From positions 92,980 through 156,979 of the forward strand of contig CAVVFG010000009.1 in NCBI GenBank assembly GCA_963747405.1: a stretch of 64,000 nucleotides of DNA. The letters run 5' to 3'. Position 1 is the first letter of the stretch, and each line of letters begins with the position of its first letter. Below are positions 39,618 through 48,445 of the stretch, one piece after another. This DNA is from Fodinibacter sp963747405. GTDB lineage: Bacteria > Actinomycetota > Actinomycetes > Actinomycetales > Dermatophilaceae. Under the pieces are notes generated by a model. That model was not told the origin of the DNA, made no database searches, and saw only the letters and a program-made list of their open reading frames with translations. The position numbers were made by a program, and so were the translations under genes.

Positions 39618-41336
39618 ATGTCGCACGACTACTGGCCCTACGCGATCGAGGCGGACGAGGCCCCACCGGTGGACGCCGACCGCCTCTTGCTGTGGCTGGG
39701 TCGGCGCCAGTGGCGAACCATCGTGGGGGGCATCCTGTTCGGCGTGCCGTGGATGCTGTCCATCGCCCTGGTGCCTGCGGCGATCGGCCAGGCCATCGAC
39801 GGCCTCGTCGCCCACGACCCGCAGGCCCTGCTGGTGTGGTCCGCCGCCATCATGGGGCTCGGCCTGCTGAGCGCCATCACGTCGAACGGGCGGCACTGGT
39901 TCGCGGTGCGCGGCTGGCTCATCTCGTCGTTCCGCACGGCGCTGCTCACCGAGCGCGCGGTCCGGCGGGCCGGGCCTGCGCTCACCCGGCGGATGCCGGC
40001 CGGCGAGGTCGTCACCAGCTTCGCCAGCGACTTCTGGCGGCTGGGCAACGCGTTCGACATCACCGCCCGGATGGCCGGCGCGATCGTCGCCTTCGTGGTG
40101 GTGTCGGTCATCCTGCTGAACGGGTCGGTGCTGCTCGGCGTCATCATGCTCGTCGGCGGCCCGGTGCTGCTGGCCTCGCTCACCCTGGTCATGCGCCCCC
40201 TCCAGAAGCGCCAGGTCGCCCAGCGCCAGGAGGCCGGGCTGCTCACCTCGCTCGGCGCCGACACCGTCGCCGGCCTGCGGGTGCTGCGCGGCATCGGCGG
40301 CGAGGACACCTTCCTGGCCCGCTACGCCGCGCAGTCCGGGCGGGTGCGCGCCGCAGGGGTGCAGCTGTCCGGCATCCAGGCGACGCTCGACGCCGCCCAG
40401 GTGCTGCTGCCCGGCATCTTCGTCGTCGTCGTCACCGGCGTCGGCGCACACCTCGCGGTCGCCGGCGAGATCACCCCGGGGCAGCTCGTGGCGTTCTACG
40501 GCTACACCGCCTTCCTCACCATGCCGCTGCGCACCGCCACCGAGTTCGTCGACAAGATGACCCGGGCCCGGGTGGCCGCCAAGCGCGTCGTGCTGATCCT
40601 GGGCGTCGAGCCCGACCACGCCACCACCGACACGGGCGCGACGATCAACGGCTACGTCGTCGACGGCGGGGCCGAGATCGTCGACCCGGTCACCGGGGTG
40701 GTCATCGAGCCGGGCCGGCTCACCGCGCTGGTCAGCGCCCGCCCCGAGGAGACCTCCGAGGTCGCCCACCGCCTGGGCCGCACCCGGCCCGGCCGGCACG
40801 GGGTGCGCTGGGGCGCGGTGCCGCTCGACGACCTGCCCGTGGATGCCGTGCGCGCGCGGGTCGTGGTGTCGGAGGCGGACCCGCACCTGTTCAGCGGGCC
40901 GGTCCGCGAGGCGCTGGGCGGGGCCAGCGACGAGGAGCGCCATGCCGCCGTGTGGGTCACCAGCGCCACCGACGCCCTCGACGCCCTGGAGCGCGGGATG
41001 GACGGCGAGCTCGAGGAGCGCGGCCGTGCCCTCTCGGGCGGCCAGCGCCAGCGGGTGGCCCTGGCCCGCGCCCTGCTGCGCGAGCCCGAGGTGCTCGTGC
41101 TCATCGAGCCGACCAGTGCCGTCGACGCCCACACCGAGGCGCGGATCGCCCAGCGGCTGGTGGCCCACCGCGCGGGCCGCACCACGGTGCTGGTCACCGC
41201 GAGCCCGCTGCTGCTCGACCGGGCCGACACGGTGGTGCTCGTCGACGCCGGCCGGGTGGTCGCCACCGGGCGCCACCACGACCTGCTGCGGTCGCACCCC
41301 GCCTACCGCGACATCGTCCTGCGAGGTGGTGAGTGA
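39618..41336 (+). CDS. ABC exporter subunit with degenerate ATP-binding site
   Basis: A 572-residue type-IV ABC half-exporter: six membrane helices, then a nucleotide-binding domain. The signature ALSGGQRQRVALARALL is perfect. The Walker A position reads LTALVSARPEETSEVA, with no GxxGxGK, and Walker B reads VLVLIEPTSAVD, with the catalytic Asp-Glu changed to Ile-Glu. This half therefore cannot hydrolyse ATP alone. It overlaps the next gene by one base, and the two halves complement each other. The substrate is unknown. Confidence 0.92.
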   Translation: MSHDYWPYAIEADEAPPVDADRLLLWLGRRQWRTIVGGILFGVPWMLSIALVPAAIGQAIDGLVAHDPQALLVWSAAIMGLGLLSAITSNGRHWFAVRGWLISSFRTALLTERAVRRAGPALTRRMPAGEVVTSFASDFWRLGNAFDITARMAGAIVAFVVVSVILLNGSVLLGVIMLVGGPVLLASLTLVMRPLQKRQVAQRQEAGLLTSLGADTVAGLRVLRGIGGEDTFLARYAAQSGRVRAAGVQLSGIQATLDAAQVLLPGIFVVVVTGVGAHLAVAGEITPGQLVAFYGYTAFLTMPLRTATEFVDKMTRARVAAKRVVLILGVEPDHATTDTGATINGYVVDGGAEIVDPVTGVVIEPGRLTALVSARPEETSEVAHRLGRTRPGRHGVRWGAVPLDDLPVDAVRARVVVSEADPHLFSGPVREALGGASDEERHAAVWVTSATDALDALERGMDGELEERGRALSGGQRQRVALARALLREPEVLVLIEPTSAVDAHTEARIAQRLVAHRAGRTTVLVTASPLLLDRADTVVLVDAGRVVATGRHHDLLRSHPAYRDIVLRGGE

Positions 41337-43111
41337 TGTCGCCACTGCTCGGGCGCACCGACCACGCCGCACGCACACTCCCGATCGCCTCCAGCGCCAC
41401 CGTGCGGGCGCACACCGCGGTGCTGCTGCGCGACCACCGCGGTCCCCTGGCGAAGGTGCTCGGCTGGCACGTGGTCGCAGCGCTCGTGGCGCTCGTGGGT
41501 CCGTGGGTCATCGGCCAGGTCGTGCAGGAGGTGACCACCGGCGAGCGCAGCCTGGGCCGGATCGACCGGCTCATCGCGCTGCTGGTGGCCGCGATCCTCG
41601 TGCAGACCGTGCTGACCTGGGTGGCGCGGCGCGCCTCGTTCGTGCTGTCGGAGCGGATCTTCGCCCGGCTGCGCGAGGACTTCATCACCTCGTCGGTGCG
41701 TCTGCCCCTCTCGGTGGTCGAGCGGGCCGGCACCGGCGACCTGGTCGCTCGCACCACCAACGACGTGGAGTCGCTCGCGCACATCATCCGGTTCGGCATC
41801 CCGGCGATCGTGGTCGCGGTGACCACGGTGGTCGCCACCACCGTGGCCGCCTTCCTCATCTCGCCGCTGGCGGCGCTCTCGCTGCTCGCGGCGGCCCTGG
41901 TGCACGTGCCCAGCTCGCGCTGGTACCTCAAGCGCGCCGGAGACGGCTACCTCTGGGAGCACGCCTCGTACGCCCGGCTCAACGGCGTCGCGTCGGAGAC
42001 CATCGAGGGCGCCCAGACCATGGACGCGCTCGGCCTGCAGCGGGCGCGTGGCCGGCGCTTCCAGGAGGCGCTCGACGAGTGCGGCGAGGCTGAGCGCTAC
42101 ACCCTGGGCCTGCGGCTGCGCTGGTTCCCGTGGCTCGAGATCGGCTTCTTCCTGCCCATCGCGACGGCGGTGCTGTGGGGCGGGTGGCTGGCCTGGAACG
42201 GCCACATCACCATCGCGGCCGCCACGGCCGTGACGCTCTACGTGCAGCAGCTGCTCGACCCCCTCGGCGAGCTCATCTCGTGGCTCGACGAGATCCAGTT
42301 CGCCGCGACGTCGCTGGCCCGCATCCTCGGCGTCTCGGAGGTGCCGCCGGACCGGGTGGCCACCGGCGCCCAGCCCGAGGGCGAGCAGGTCGACGTCGAC
42401 GACGTGCGCTACTCCTACCGTGCGGGTCGCGACGTGCTGCACGGTGTCTCGCTCGAGCTGGTTCCCGGCGAGCGGCTCGCCATCGTGGGCCCCTCGGGGG
42501 CGGGCAAGTCGACCCTCGGCCGCCTGATGGCCGGCATCGACGGCCCCCGCACCGGAAGGGTGACGGGTGGCGGGGTGCCGCTGGTCGACCTGACGCTTCC
42601 CGTGCTGCGCGGCGAGGTGGCCCTGGTGACCCAGGAGCACCACGTCTTCGTCGGCACCCTGGCCGAGAACCTCCGGCTGCCCCGGCCCGACGCGACCGAT
42701 GCCGAGCTGCACGAGGCGCTGGTCGCCGTCGACGCCCTCGAGTGGGCCCGGGCGCTGCCCGACGGTCTCGACACGAGGGTCGGCTCCGGTGGCCACGCCC
42801 TCACCGAGGCGCAGGCGCAGCAGCTGGCCCTGGCGCGCCTGGTGCTCGCCGACCCGCACACCCTCGTGCTCGACGAGGCCACCTCGCTGCTCGACCCGAG
42901 GGCCGCGCGGCACCTGGAGCGGTCGCTGGCCGCCGTCGTCGACGGGCGCACGGTCGTCGCGATCGCGCACCGGCTGCACACCGCCCACGACGCCGACCGG
43001 GTGGCGGTGGTGGAGGACGGCGTGGTCAGTGAGCTCGGGTCGCACGACGAGCTGATCGCCCGCGACGGCTCCTACGCCGCCCTGTGGCGCTCCTGGCGCG
43101 ACGAGGGCTGA
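41336..43111 (+). CDS. ABC exporter subunit with intact Walker motifs
   Basis: A 591-residue partner half-exporter with six helices and a nucleotide-binding domain. Walker A (IVGPSGAGKSTLG), Walker B (TLVLDEATSLLD) and the switch histidine (VAIAHRLHTAHD) are intact, but the signature is altered to ALTEAQAQQLALARL instead of LSGGQ. Paired with the preceding subunit this gives one fully consensus ATP site and one doubly degenerate site. The one-base overlap (TGATG) implies equal expression. Confidence 0.94.
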   Translation: MSPLLGRTDHAARTLPIASSATVRAHTAVLLRDHRGPLAKVLGWHVVAALVALVGPWVIGQVVQEVTTGERSLGRIDRLIALLVAAILVQTVLTWVARRASFVLSERIFARLREDFITSSVRLPLSVVERAGTGDLVARTTNDVESLAHIIRFGIPAIVVAVTTVVATTVAAFLISPLAALSLLAAALVHVPSSRWYLKRAGDGYLWEHASYARLNGVASETIEGAQTMDALGLQRARGRRFQEALDECGEAERYTLGLRLRWFPWLEIGFFLPIATAVLWGGWLAWNGHITIAAATAVTLYVQQLLDPLGELISWLDEIQFAATSLARILGVSEVPPDRVATGAQPEGEQVDVDDVRYSYRAGRDVLHGVSLELVPGERLAIVGPSGAGKSTLGRLMAGIDGPRTGRVTGGGVPLVDLTLPVLRGEVALVTQEHHVFVGTLAENLRLPRPDATDAELHEALVAVDALEWARALPDGLDTRVGSGGHALTEAQAQQLALARLVLADPHTLVLDEATSLLDPRAARHLERSLAAVVDGRTVVAIAHRLHTAHDADRVAVVEDGVVSELGSHDELIARDGSYAALWRSWRDEG

Positions 43112-43264
43112 GTGGCGCCGGGACTGCCCGACAACGAGCGGCGACAGGCCGTGACGGCGACCCGGTACGGTGCGTGCAGCAGCTCTTGCGGGCATCGGCC
43201 GCGGTCTCGCCGAGTGCTCCTGGGGGCTCGGCCCGGAGGGGCAGGGGCGCCGCCCAGAAGGTGG

Positions 43265-43543
43265 TCACCCGGCTGCGCCAGGACGCCAACACCGACCTGA
43301 CGCACGCCGTCGGCGGCGGAACGGACCGCCGGTGCCTCGGATGCCGGTCAGCGGTCGACCACTTTGGATGGTCACCCCGGCCACGTCGTCGTCGGCGAGC
43401 CCCTCGGCCACCCGGACCGCCTTCTTCACCGGCAGCACGTAGGCCCCCTCCTCGGGCACGGTGACGAACCGCCAGGAGCCCTCGCGCCACGGCCAGACGG
43501 GGGCACGGAACGACCACTGCGGTGCGGATGCCGGACCGGTCAC
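43265..43543 (-). pseudogene. DUF1905-like gene with internal deletion
   Basis: The frame reads FRAPVWPWREGSWRFVTVPEEGAYVLPVKKAVRVAEGL in adjoining blocks. In DUF1905 proteins the parts before and after VTVP are separated by about 40 residues that are missing here. The frame stays open across the deletion and its GTG overlaps the GMC oxidase stop (GTGA), so a short product could still be made. Past VTIQSG the sequence is not protein-like. The 43112-43264 stretch beyond holds nothing recognisable. Confidence 0.6.
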
Positions 43544-45387
43544 CCGGCCATGGTGGCCCCGCCCACCGACACCGGCTCCGAGCGCGGGGACCGGGCCGAC
43601 CGGGCCAACGCCTCGACGGACACGACCGGCTGCACCCGCCTCGGGAAGCCCGCGGGGACCGCGGGGTTGCGCGCCGGCACGGGCGCCAGCACGGCATACG
43701 GCTCGTCCTGGCTCGGGCGCTGTTCGGCCTCACCACGGTTGGGCCACAACGACATCGCCCGCTCGGCCTGGGCCGTGATGGTCAGTGAGGGGTTGACACC
43801 CAGGTTGGCCGACACCGCGGCCCCGTCGACCACCGAGATGCCGGGGTGACCCCACACCCGGTGGTACGGGTCGAGGACGCCGCGCGCCCGGTCGGAGCCG
43901 ATCGGCGCGCCACCGATGAAGTGCGCGGTCATCGGCGTGTCGAGCACCTCCCCCCAGGAGCCACCGGCCACCGCCCTGGCGCCGGTCTCCTCCTCCAGCC
44001 GGGCGGCGAGCGCCTGCATGGCGGTGTGCCCGGCCTCGATGTACGTCGGGTTCGGCTCGCCGTGCCCCTGCTCGGAGGTCAGCCGGTGCCCGCCGAGCAG
44101 CCCCTTGCGGCGGGAGGTGCGCAGCGAGTTGTCGCGGGTCTGCATCACGAGGCCGATCACGGTGCGTTCGCTCCACCGGTAGGCGTTGACCCCGACGGCG
44201 CGCAGGTCACGAGGGTGGCGGACCAGCTCGACGAGGGCCTGGCTGAGCCGCGACCGGCCGGTGTCGGGTGGCACCCGCACGCCGGCCAGCAGTGCCATGG
44301 CGTTGGAGCCCTTGCCATAGCGGCAGTTCTCGACGTGGGTGACCTCGTCGGGGTGGAACGACGAGGTGATCGCCACCCCGTGCGAGAGGTCGGCGCCCTG
44401 CGGCACGCTCAGCGTGGTCGCGCCGAGCAGCGCCTCCGAGTTGGTGCGCGTGAGGTGCCCGAGCCGCTCGGAGATCCGAGGGAGCTCGCCGACGTCCTTC
44501 ATCTCGTGCAGCAGGTGCTGGGTGCCCCACGTGCCGGCAGCGACCACCACGTGTCGGGCCGTGGTGACCCGCACGTCGCGGCCGCCGCGCGGACCGGTGC
44601 GCTCGTGCAGCACGCGGTAGCACTCACCGGTGCCGCCGGGGTCGCCGGTGCCGGGGAGGACACCGAGCCGGGTGACGCTGCGCATCGGCTCCACGTGCAC
44701 CCCCAGCCGCTCGGCGAGCGCCAGGTAGTTCTTGACGAGCGTGTTCTTGGCACCGACCCGGCAGCCGACCATGCAGTTGCCGCACTCCGTGCACCCGGTG
44801 CGCTCCGGGCCGGCACCCCCGAAGAACGGGTCGGACACCCGCTCACCGGATGCCCCGAAGAAGATGCCGACGGGCGTCTTGCGGAAGGTGTCGGCCACCC
44901 CGAGGTCCTCGGCCGTGCGCCGCATCACCCGCTCGACGGGTCCGTCGCAGGGGTTGGTGACCACCCCGAGCATGGCGGAGGCGGTCTCGTAGTGGGGCGC
45001 CAGCTCCGCCTGCCAGTCGGTGATGTCGCCCCACTGGGAGTCGCGGTAGAACGGCGCCGGGGGGACGTAGAGGGTGCACGCGTAGTTCAGGGAGCCACCC
45101 CCGACGCCCGCACCGGCGAGGATCATGACGTCCTTGAGCCGGTGGATGCGCTGCACGCCGTAGCACCCGAGCCTGGGTGCCCACAGGAACTTGCGCACGT
45201 CCCAGGAGGTCTTGGCGAAGTCGTCGTCCTCGAAGCGCCGGCCCGCCTCGAGCACCAGCACCCGGTAGCCCTTCTCGGCCAGCCGCAGTGCGGTGACCGA
45301 GCCGCCGAAGCCGGAACCGATCACCACGACGTCGACGTCGACGTCGACCTCGGGCTCGTGGGTGGTGGACGTGTCGTTCGTGGTCAC
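43540..45387 (-). CDS. GMC-family oxidoreductase, cholesterol-oxidase-like
   Basis: A 615-residue flavoenzyme. The FAD-binding VVIGSGFGGSVTALRLAEKGYRV begins the fold, GAGVGGGSLNYACTLY follows, and CTECGNCMVGCRVGAKNTL is characteristic of the ChoD-like subgroup. FIGGAPIGSDRARGVLDPYHRVWG and GVNPSLTITAQAERA end it. In mycobacteria choD also lies beside guaB3 and guaB. Activity on cholesterol itself is unproven for this subgroup. The start GTG overlaps the SSADH stop. Confidence 0.9.
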   Translation of the reverse strand: MTTNDTSTTHEPEVDVDVDVVVIGSGFGGSVTALRLAEKGYRVLVLEAGRRFEDDDFAKTSWDVRKFLWAPRLGCYGVQRIHRLKDVMILAGAGVGGGSLNYACTLYVPPAPFYRDSQWGDITDWQAELAPHYETASAMLGVVTNPCDGPVERVMRRTAEDLGVADTFRKTPVGIFFGASGERVSDPFFGGAGPERTGCTECGNCMVGCRVGAKNTLVKNYLALAERLGVHVEPMRSVTRLGVLPGTGDPGGTGECYRVLHERTGPRGGRDVRVTTARHVVVAAGTWGTQHLLHEMKDVGELPRISERLGHLTRTNSEALLGATTLSVPQGADLSHGVAITSSFHPDEVTHVENCRYGKGSNAMALLAGVRVPPDTGRSRLSQALVELVRHPRDLRAVGVNAYRWSERTVIGLVMQTRDNSLRTSRRKGLLGGHRLTSEQGHGEPNPTYIEAGHTAMQALAARLEEETGARAVAGGSWGEVLDTPMTAHFIGGAPIGSDRARGVLDPYHRVWGHPGISVVDGAAVSANLGVNPSLTITAQAERAMSLWPNRGEAEQRPSQDEPYAVLAPVPARNPAVPAGFPRRVQPVVSVEALARSARSPRSEPVSVGGATMAG

Positions 45388-46973
45388 TTGAGTCGAACCG
45401 CCTTCATGACGCGAAGCGCCCCGGTGAGCACCCGGGCGTAGGTCTCGTCCGACATCCCGCCGAAGGGCGCGATGGGCACGAGGTGCTGGGAGGTGATGTT
45501 CTGGGTCTCGGTGTACTTCAGCAGGCCCTCGCGGCCGTGCCGCCGGCCCAGGCCGGAGGACTTCATGCCGCCCATCGGTGCCGCCACGCTGCCCCAGGTG
45601 GCGGCGTAGCCCTCGTTGATGTTCACCGTCCCGACGTGGATGCGGGCCGCGAGCCGTCGCCCGCGGCGCACGTCGCGCGTCCAGACCGACGCGTTGAGAC
45701 CGTACTCGGTGTCGTTCGCCATCTGCACGGCCTCCTCGTCGGAGGTGACCCGGTAGAGCGAGACCACCGGTCCGAAGGTCTCCTCGTCGCGGCAGGCCAT
45801 CGCCGCGGTGACGCCCTCGAGCACGGTCGGCTCGACGACGAGCGGGCCGATGTCGAGGCGCTCGCGCCCGCCGGTGAGCACGTGCGCGCCCTTGGCGACG
45901 GCGTCATCGATGTGGCCGAGGACCTTCTCCTTCTGGGCCGCGCTGACCAGGCTGCCCATGTCGGCCCCCCAGTGCAGGCCGGTGGACAGGCGCATCCGCG
46001 ACACCTGCTCGACGAACCGCGGCACGAAGTCGTCGTAGACGTCGGCGTGCACCACGAGCCGCTCCGCGCTGATGCAGAGCTGGCCCGCCGAGGCGAAGCA
46101 GGCGCGGACCGCGCCCGCGGCGGCCCGGCGCAGGTCGGCGTCGGCGGCGACGTACATGGTGTTCTTGCCGCCCAGCTCGAGGCTGACCCCCACCAGGCGC
46201 CGTCCCGCCGACTGGGCGACCCGGCGGCCGGTGGCGGTCGACCCGGTGAAGCTGACGTAGTCGGCGCGGTCGACGACGGCCTGCCCGGTCGGCTCGCCGT
46301 GGCCGAGGACGACCTGCAACAGGTCCTCGGGCAGCCCGGCGTCGGCGAAGATCTCGGCGGCGGCGAGCGCGCAGAGCGACCCCTGCACGTCGGGGCGGAG
46401 CACCACCGCGTTGCCGGCCAGGAGGGCGGGGATGGCGTCGGTGACGGCCAGGCTCAGCGGGTAGTTCCAGGGCGAGACGATGCCGACGACGCCCTTGGGC
46501 CGGTGGTGCTCGACGGCACGCGAGAGCACCGGGAGCACGCCCACGTGCTTGGTCTGGCGCAGCAACGTCGGCCCTCGCCGGGCGTAGTGCCGCGCCACGA
46601 TGGCGCAGTCGGCGACCTCCTCGTAGGCGTGCGAGCGGGCCTTGCCCGACTCGAGCTGCACGAGGTCGAGCAGCTCGCTCTGCCGGTCGAGCACCAGGTC
46701 GTGCACCCGCAGCAGCACCTGGGCGCGCTCCTCGACCGACGTGGCGGCCCAGCGCCGCTGGGCGCCACGGGCGGTGTCGACGGCCACCTCGACGTCGCGG
46801 GCCGTCGCCAGCGGGAGGTTCGCGAGCGGCGCCCCGGTCATCGGGGTGCGGGTGAGCTCCTCGCCGCCGCCCCCGGAGGCCACCACCCGCGCGACGAGCG
46901 CTCGGACCCGGGCCGGGTCGACGGCATACGTTGCACTGGGTGTGGTCTCGGGATCCGCGACGACTTCGGCCAT
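45384..46973 (-). CDS. Succinate-semialdehyde dehydrogenase (NADP)
   Basis: A 529-residue aldehyde dehydrogenase of the GabD2-like group. VSPWNYPLSLAVTD (cofactor side), ELGGKNTMYV with the general base Glu and SAGQLCISAERL with the nucleophilic Cys are intact. It fits the SSADH subgroup that sits near guaB3/choD in actinobacteria, but the substrate is not certain. On the minus strand TACCCT is followed by six bases and the ATG, so it is probably leaderless. It overlaps the GMC oxidase gene. Confidence 0.88.
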   Translation of the reverse strand: MAEVVADPETTPSATYAVDPARVRALVARVVASGGGGEELTRTPMTGAPLANLPLATARDVEVAVDTARGAQRRWAATSVEERAQVLLRVHDLVLDRQSELLDLVQLESGKARSHAYEEVADCAIVARHYARRGPTLLRQTKHVGVLPVLSRAVEHHRPKGVVGIVSPWNYPLSLAVTDAIPALLAGNAVVLRPDVQGSLCALAAAEIFADAGLPEDLLQVVLGHGEPTGQAVVDRADYVSFTGSTATGRRVAQSAGRRLVGVSLELGGKNTMYVAADADLRRAAAGAVRACFASAGQLCISAERLVVHADVYDDFVPRFVEQVSRMRLSTGLHWGADMGSLVSAAQKEKVLGHIDDAVAKGAHVLTGGRERLDIGPLVVEPTVLEGVTAAMACRDEETFGPVVSLYRVTSDEEAVQMANDTEYGLNASVWTRDVRRGRRLAARIHVGTVNINEGYAATWGSVAAPMGGMKSSGLGRRHGREGLLKYTETQNITSQHLVPIAPFGGMSDETYARVLTGALRVMKAVRLK

Positions 46974-46986
46974 TACCGAAGGGTAA
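46973..46986 (-). promoter_or_regulatory. Palindrome over the SSADH -10 region
   Basis: TTACC-gaag-GGTAA is a 5-bp inverted repeat that covers the minus-strand -10 (TACCCT, 46980-46985) and the start codon. A repressor bound here would block initiation. The regulator is unknown, and a match by chance is possible given the short arms. Confidence 0.35.
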
Positions 46987-47053
46987 CGACCCGCCGCGCC
47001 CGCGGGACCGCTTCGTGAGGTGTCGCACGCGGCCGTCGAGAGGGCACCCGGGC

Positions 47054-48178
47054 TCAGCTGCTGCGGTGGTACGGCGCGACCACGACCTCGACCCGCTGGA
47101 ACTCCTTGAGGTCGAGGTAGCCGGAGGTGGCCATGGCACGGCGCAGGGCGCCGACCAGGTTGGTCGTGCCGTCGGCGACGCGGCTCGGGCCGAAGAGGAT
47201 CTCCTCGAGCCCGGCCACCGCCCCCACCTCGACCCGCTCGCCCCGGGGCAGCTCGGGGTGGTGCGCCTCGGGACCCCAGTGGAAGCCCCTCCCGGGGGCA
47301 TCGGTGTTGCGTGCCAGCGCGGCGCCGAGCATCACGGCATCCGCGCCGCAGGCCACGGCCTTGACGATGTCGCCGCTGGTGCCCATGCCGCCGTCGGCGA
47401 TGACGTGCACGTAGCGACCTCCGGACTCGTCGAGGTAGTCGCGGCGGGCGGCGGCGACGTCGGCGATCGCCGACGCCATCGGGGCATGGATTCCGAGCGT
47501 GCGCCGCGTGGTGTGCGCCGCTCCCCCGCCGAAGCCGACGAGCACGCCCGCCGCGCCGGTACGCATCAGGTGCAGGGCAGCCGAGTAGGAGGCCGCGCCG
47601 CCGACGATGACCGGCACGTCGAGCTCGTAGATGAACCGCTTGAGGTTGAGCGGCTCCGCGCGGCCGGAGACGTGCTCGGCCGAGACCGTGGTGCCGCGGA
47701 TGACGAACAGGTCGACCCCGGCATCCACGACCGTCTTCCACAGCTGCTGGGTGCGCTGCGGCGTCAGTGCCCCGGCGACGGTGATGCCGGCGGCCCGGAT
47801 CTCGCGCAGCCGCTCGGTGACGAGCTCGGGCCGGATCTCCTCGCGGTAGATCTCCTGCATGCGGGTGGTGGCCAGCACCGGGTCGAGGGTGGTGATCTCG
47901 GCGAGCAGCGGGGTGGGGTCCTCATAGCGGGTCCACAGCCCCTCGAGGTCGAGCACCGGCAGGCCGCCGAGCCGGCCGAGGGCGATGGCGGTCTGCGGCG
48001 ACATCACCGAGTCCATGGGGGCGGCGATCACCGGCAGCTCGAAGTGGTAGGCGTCGATCTGCCAGCCGACCGAGACCTCCTCGGGGTCGCGCGTTCGGCG
48101 CGAGGGCACGATGGCGATGTCGTCGAAGGAATAGGCCCGGCGGCCGCGCTTGCCGCGGCCGATCTCGATCTCGGTCAC
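47054..48178 (-). CDS. guaB3: GuaB3-type IMP-dehydrogenase-related protein
   Basis: A 374-residue TIM-barrel protein of the IMPDH/GMP-reductase superfamily without CBS domains. It keeps VIAAPMDSVMSP, the phosphate-side ADGGMGTSGDIVKA and the barrel layout. The active-site loop, which is GxGSxCTTR in IMPDH, reads GFGGGAAHTTRRTLG, so the catalytic cysteine is replaced by His222 (codon 47513-47515). Classical IMPDH chemistry through a thioimidate is therefore not expected. The actinobacterial GuaB3 role is unresolved. Genuine GuaB is encoded nearby at 51167. Confidence 0.92.
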   Translation of the reverse strand: MTEIEIGRGKRGRRAYSFDDIAIVPSRRTRDPEEVSVGWQIDAYHFELPVIAAPMDSVMSPQTAIALGRLGGLPVLDLEGLWTRYEDPTPLLAEITTLDPVLATTRMQEIYREEIRPELVTERLREIRAAGITVAGALTPQRTQQLWKTVVDAGVDLFVIRGTTVSAEHVSGRAEPLNLKRFIYELDVPVIVGGAASYSAALHLMRTGAAGVLVGFGGGAAHTTRRTLGIHAPMASAIADVAAARRDYLDESGGRYVHVIADGGMGTSGDIVKAVACGADAVMLGAALARNTDAPGRGFHWGPEAHHPELPRGERVEVGAVAGLEEILFGPSRVADGTTNLVGALRRAMATSGYLDLKEFQRVEVVVAPYHRSS

Positions 48179-48324
48179 CGGGTCACCCTATCGACGGGCC
48201 GCCGCCGGCCGTCGTCGTGTGCTCGGGTGCGGCGGCGAACCGCACTGCACCGGCGTGTGTTCCCGGTCCGGACGGTTGTCCGCGACCTGTCCGCCGCTAG
48301 CAGAAATGAGTACCTCGCGGGGGA

Positions 48325-48343
48325 TTAGGTGAGGCACACTTGA
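48325..48343 (+). promoter_or_regulatory. DtxR/IdeR-like iron box upstream of the MFS gene
   Basis: TTAGGTGAGGCACACTTGA matches 14 of 19 positions of the IdeR/DtxR consensus TTAGGTTAGGCTAACCTAA. It lies 100 bases before the MFS start, downstream of a plausible promoter (TTGTCC, 16 bases, TAGCAG). Binding would make the transporter iron-repressed. Confidence 0.5.
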
Positions 48344-48445
48344 CCGTCGGCACCGTTGCCGCGCCGCTCGGCCCGCCGCCCCCGTTTTGGGGTCGACGAC
48401 GCGGCCGCCCGGTTGACCTCACCGCACCATGGACATGGAGCCAAC

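Noticed and set aside
43112..43264. Small gene between the ABC exporter and the DUF1905 remnant
   Set aside because: Open frames exist on both strands but read as biased non-protein text, with no start signal or domain.
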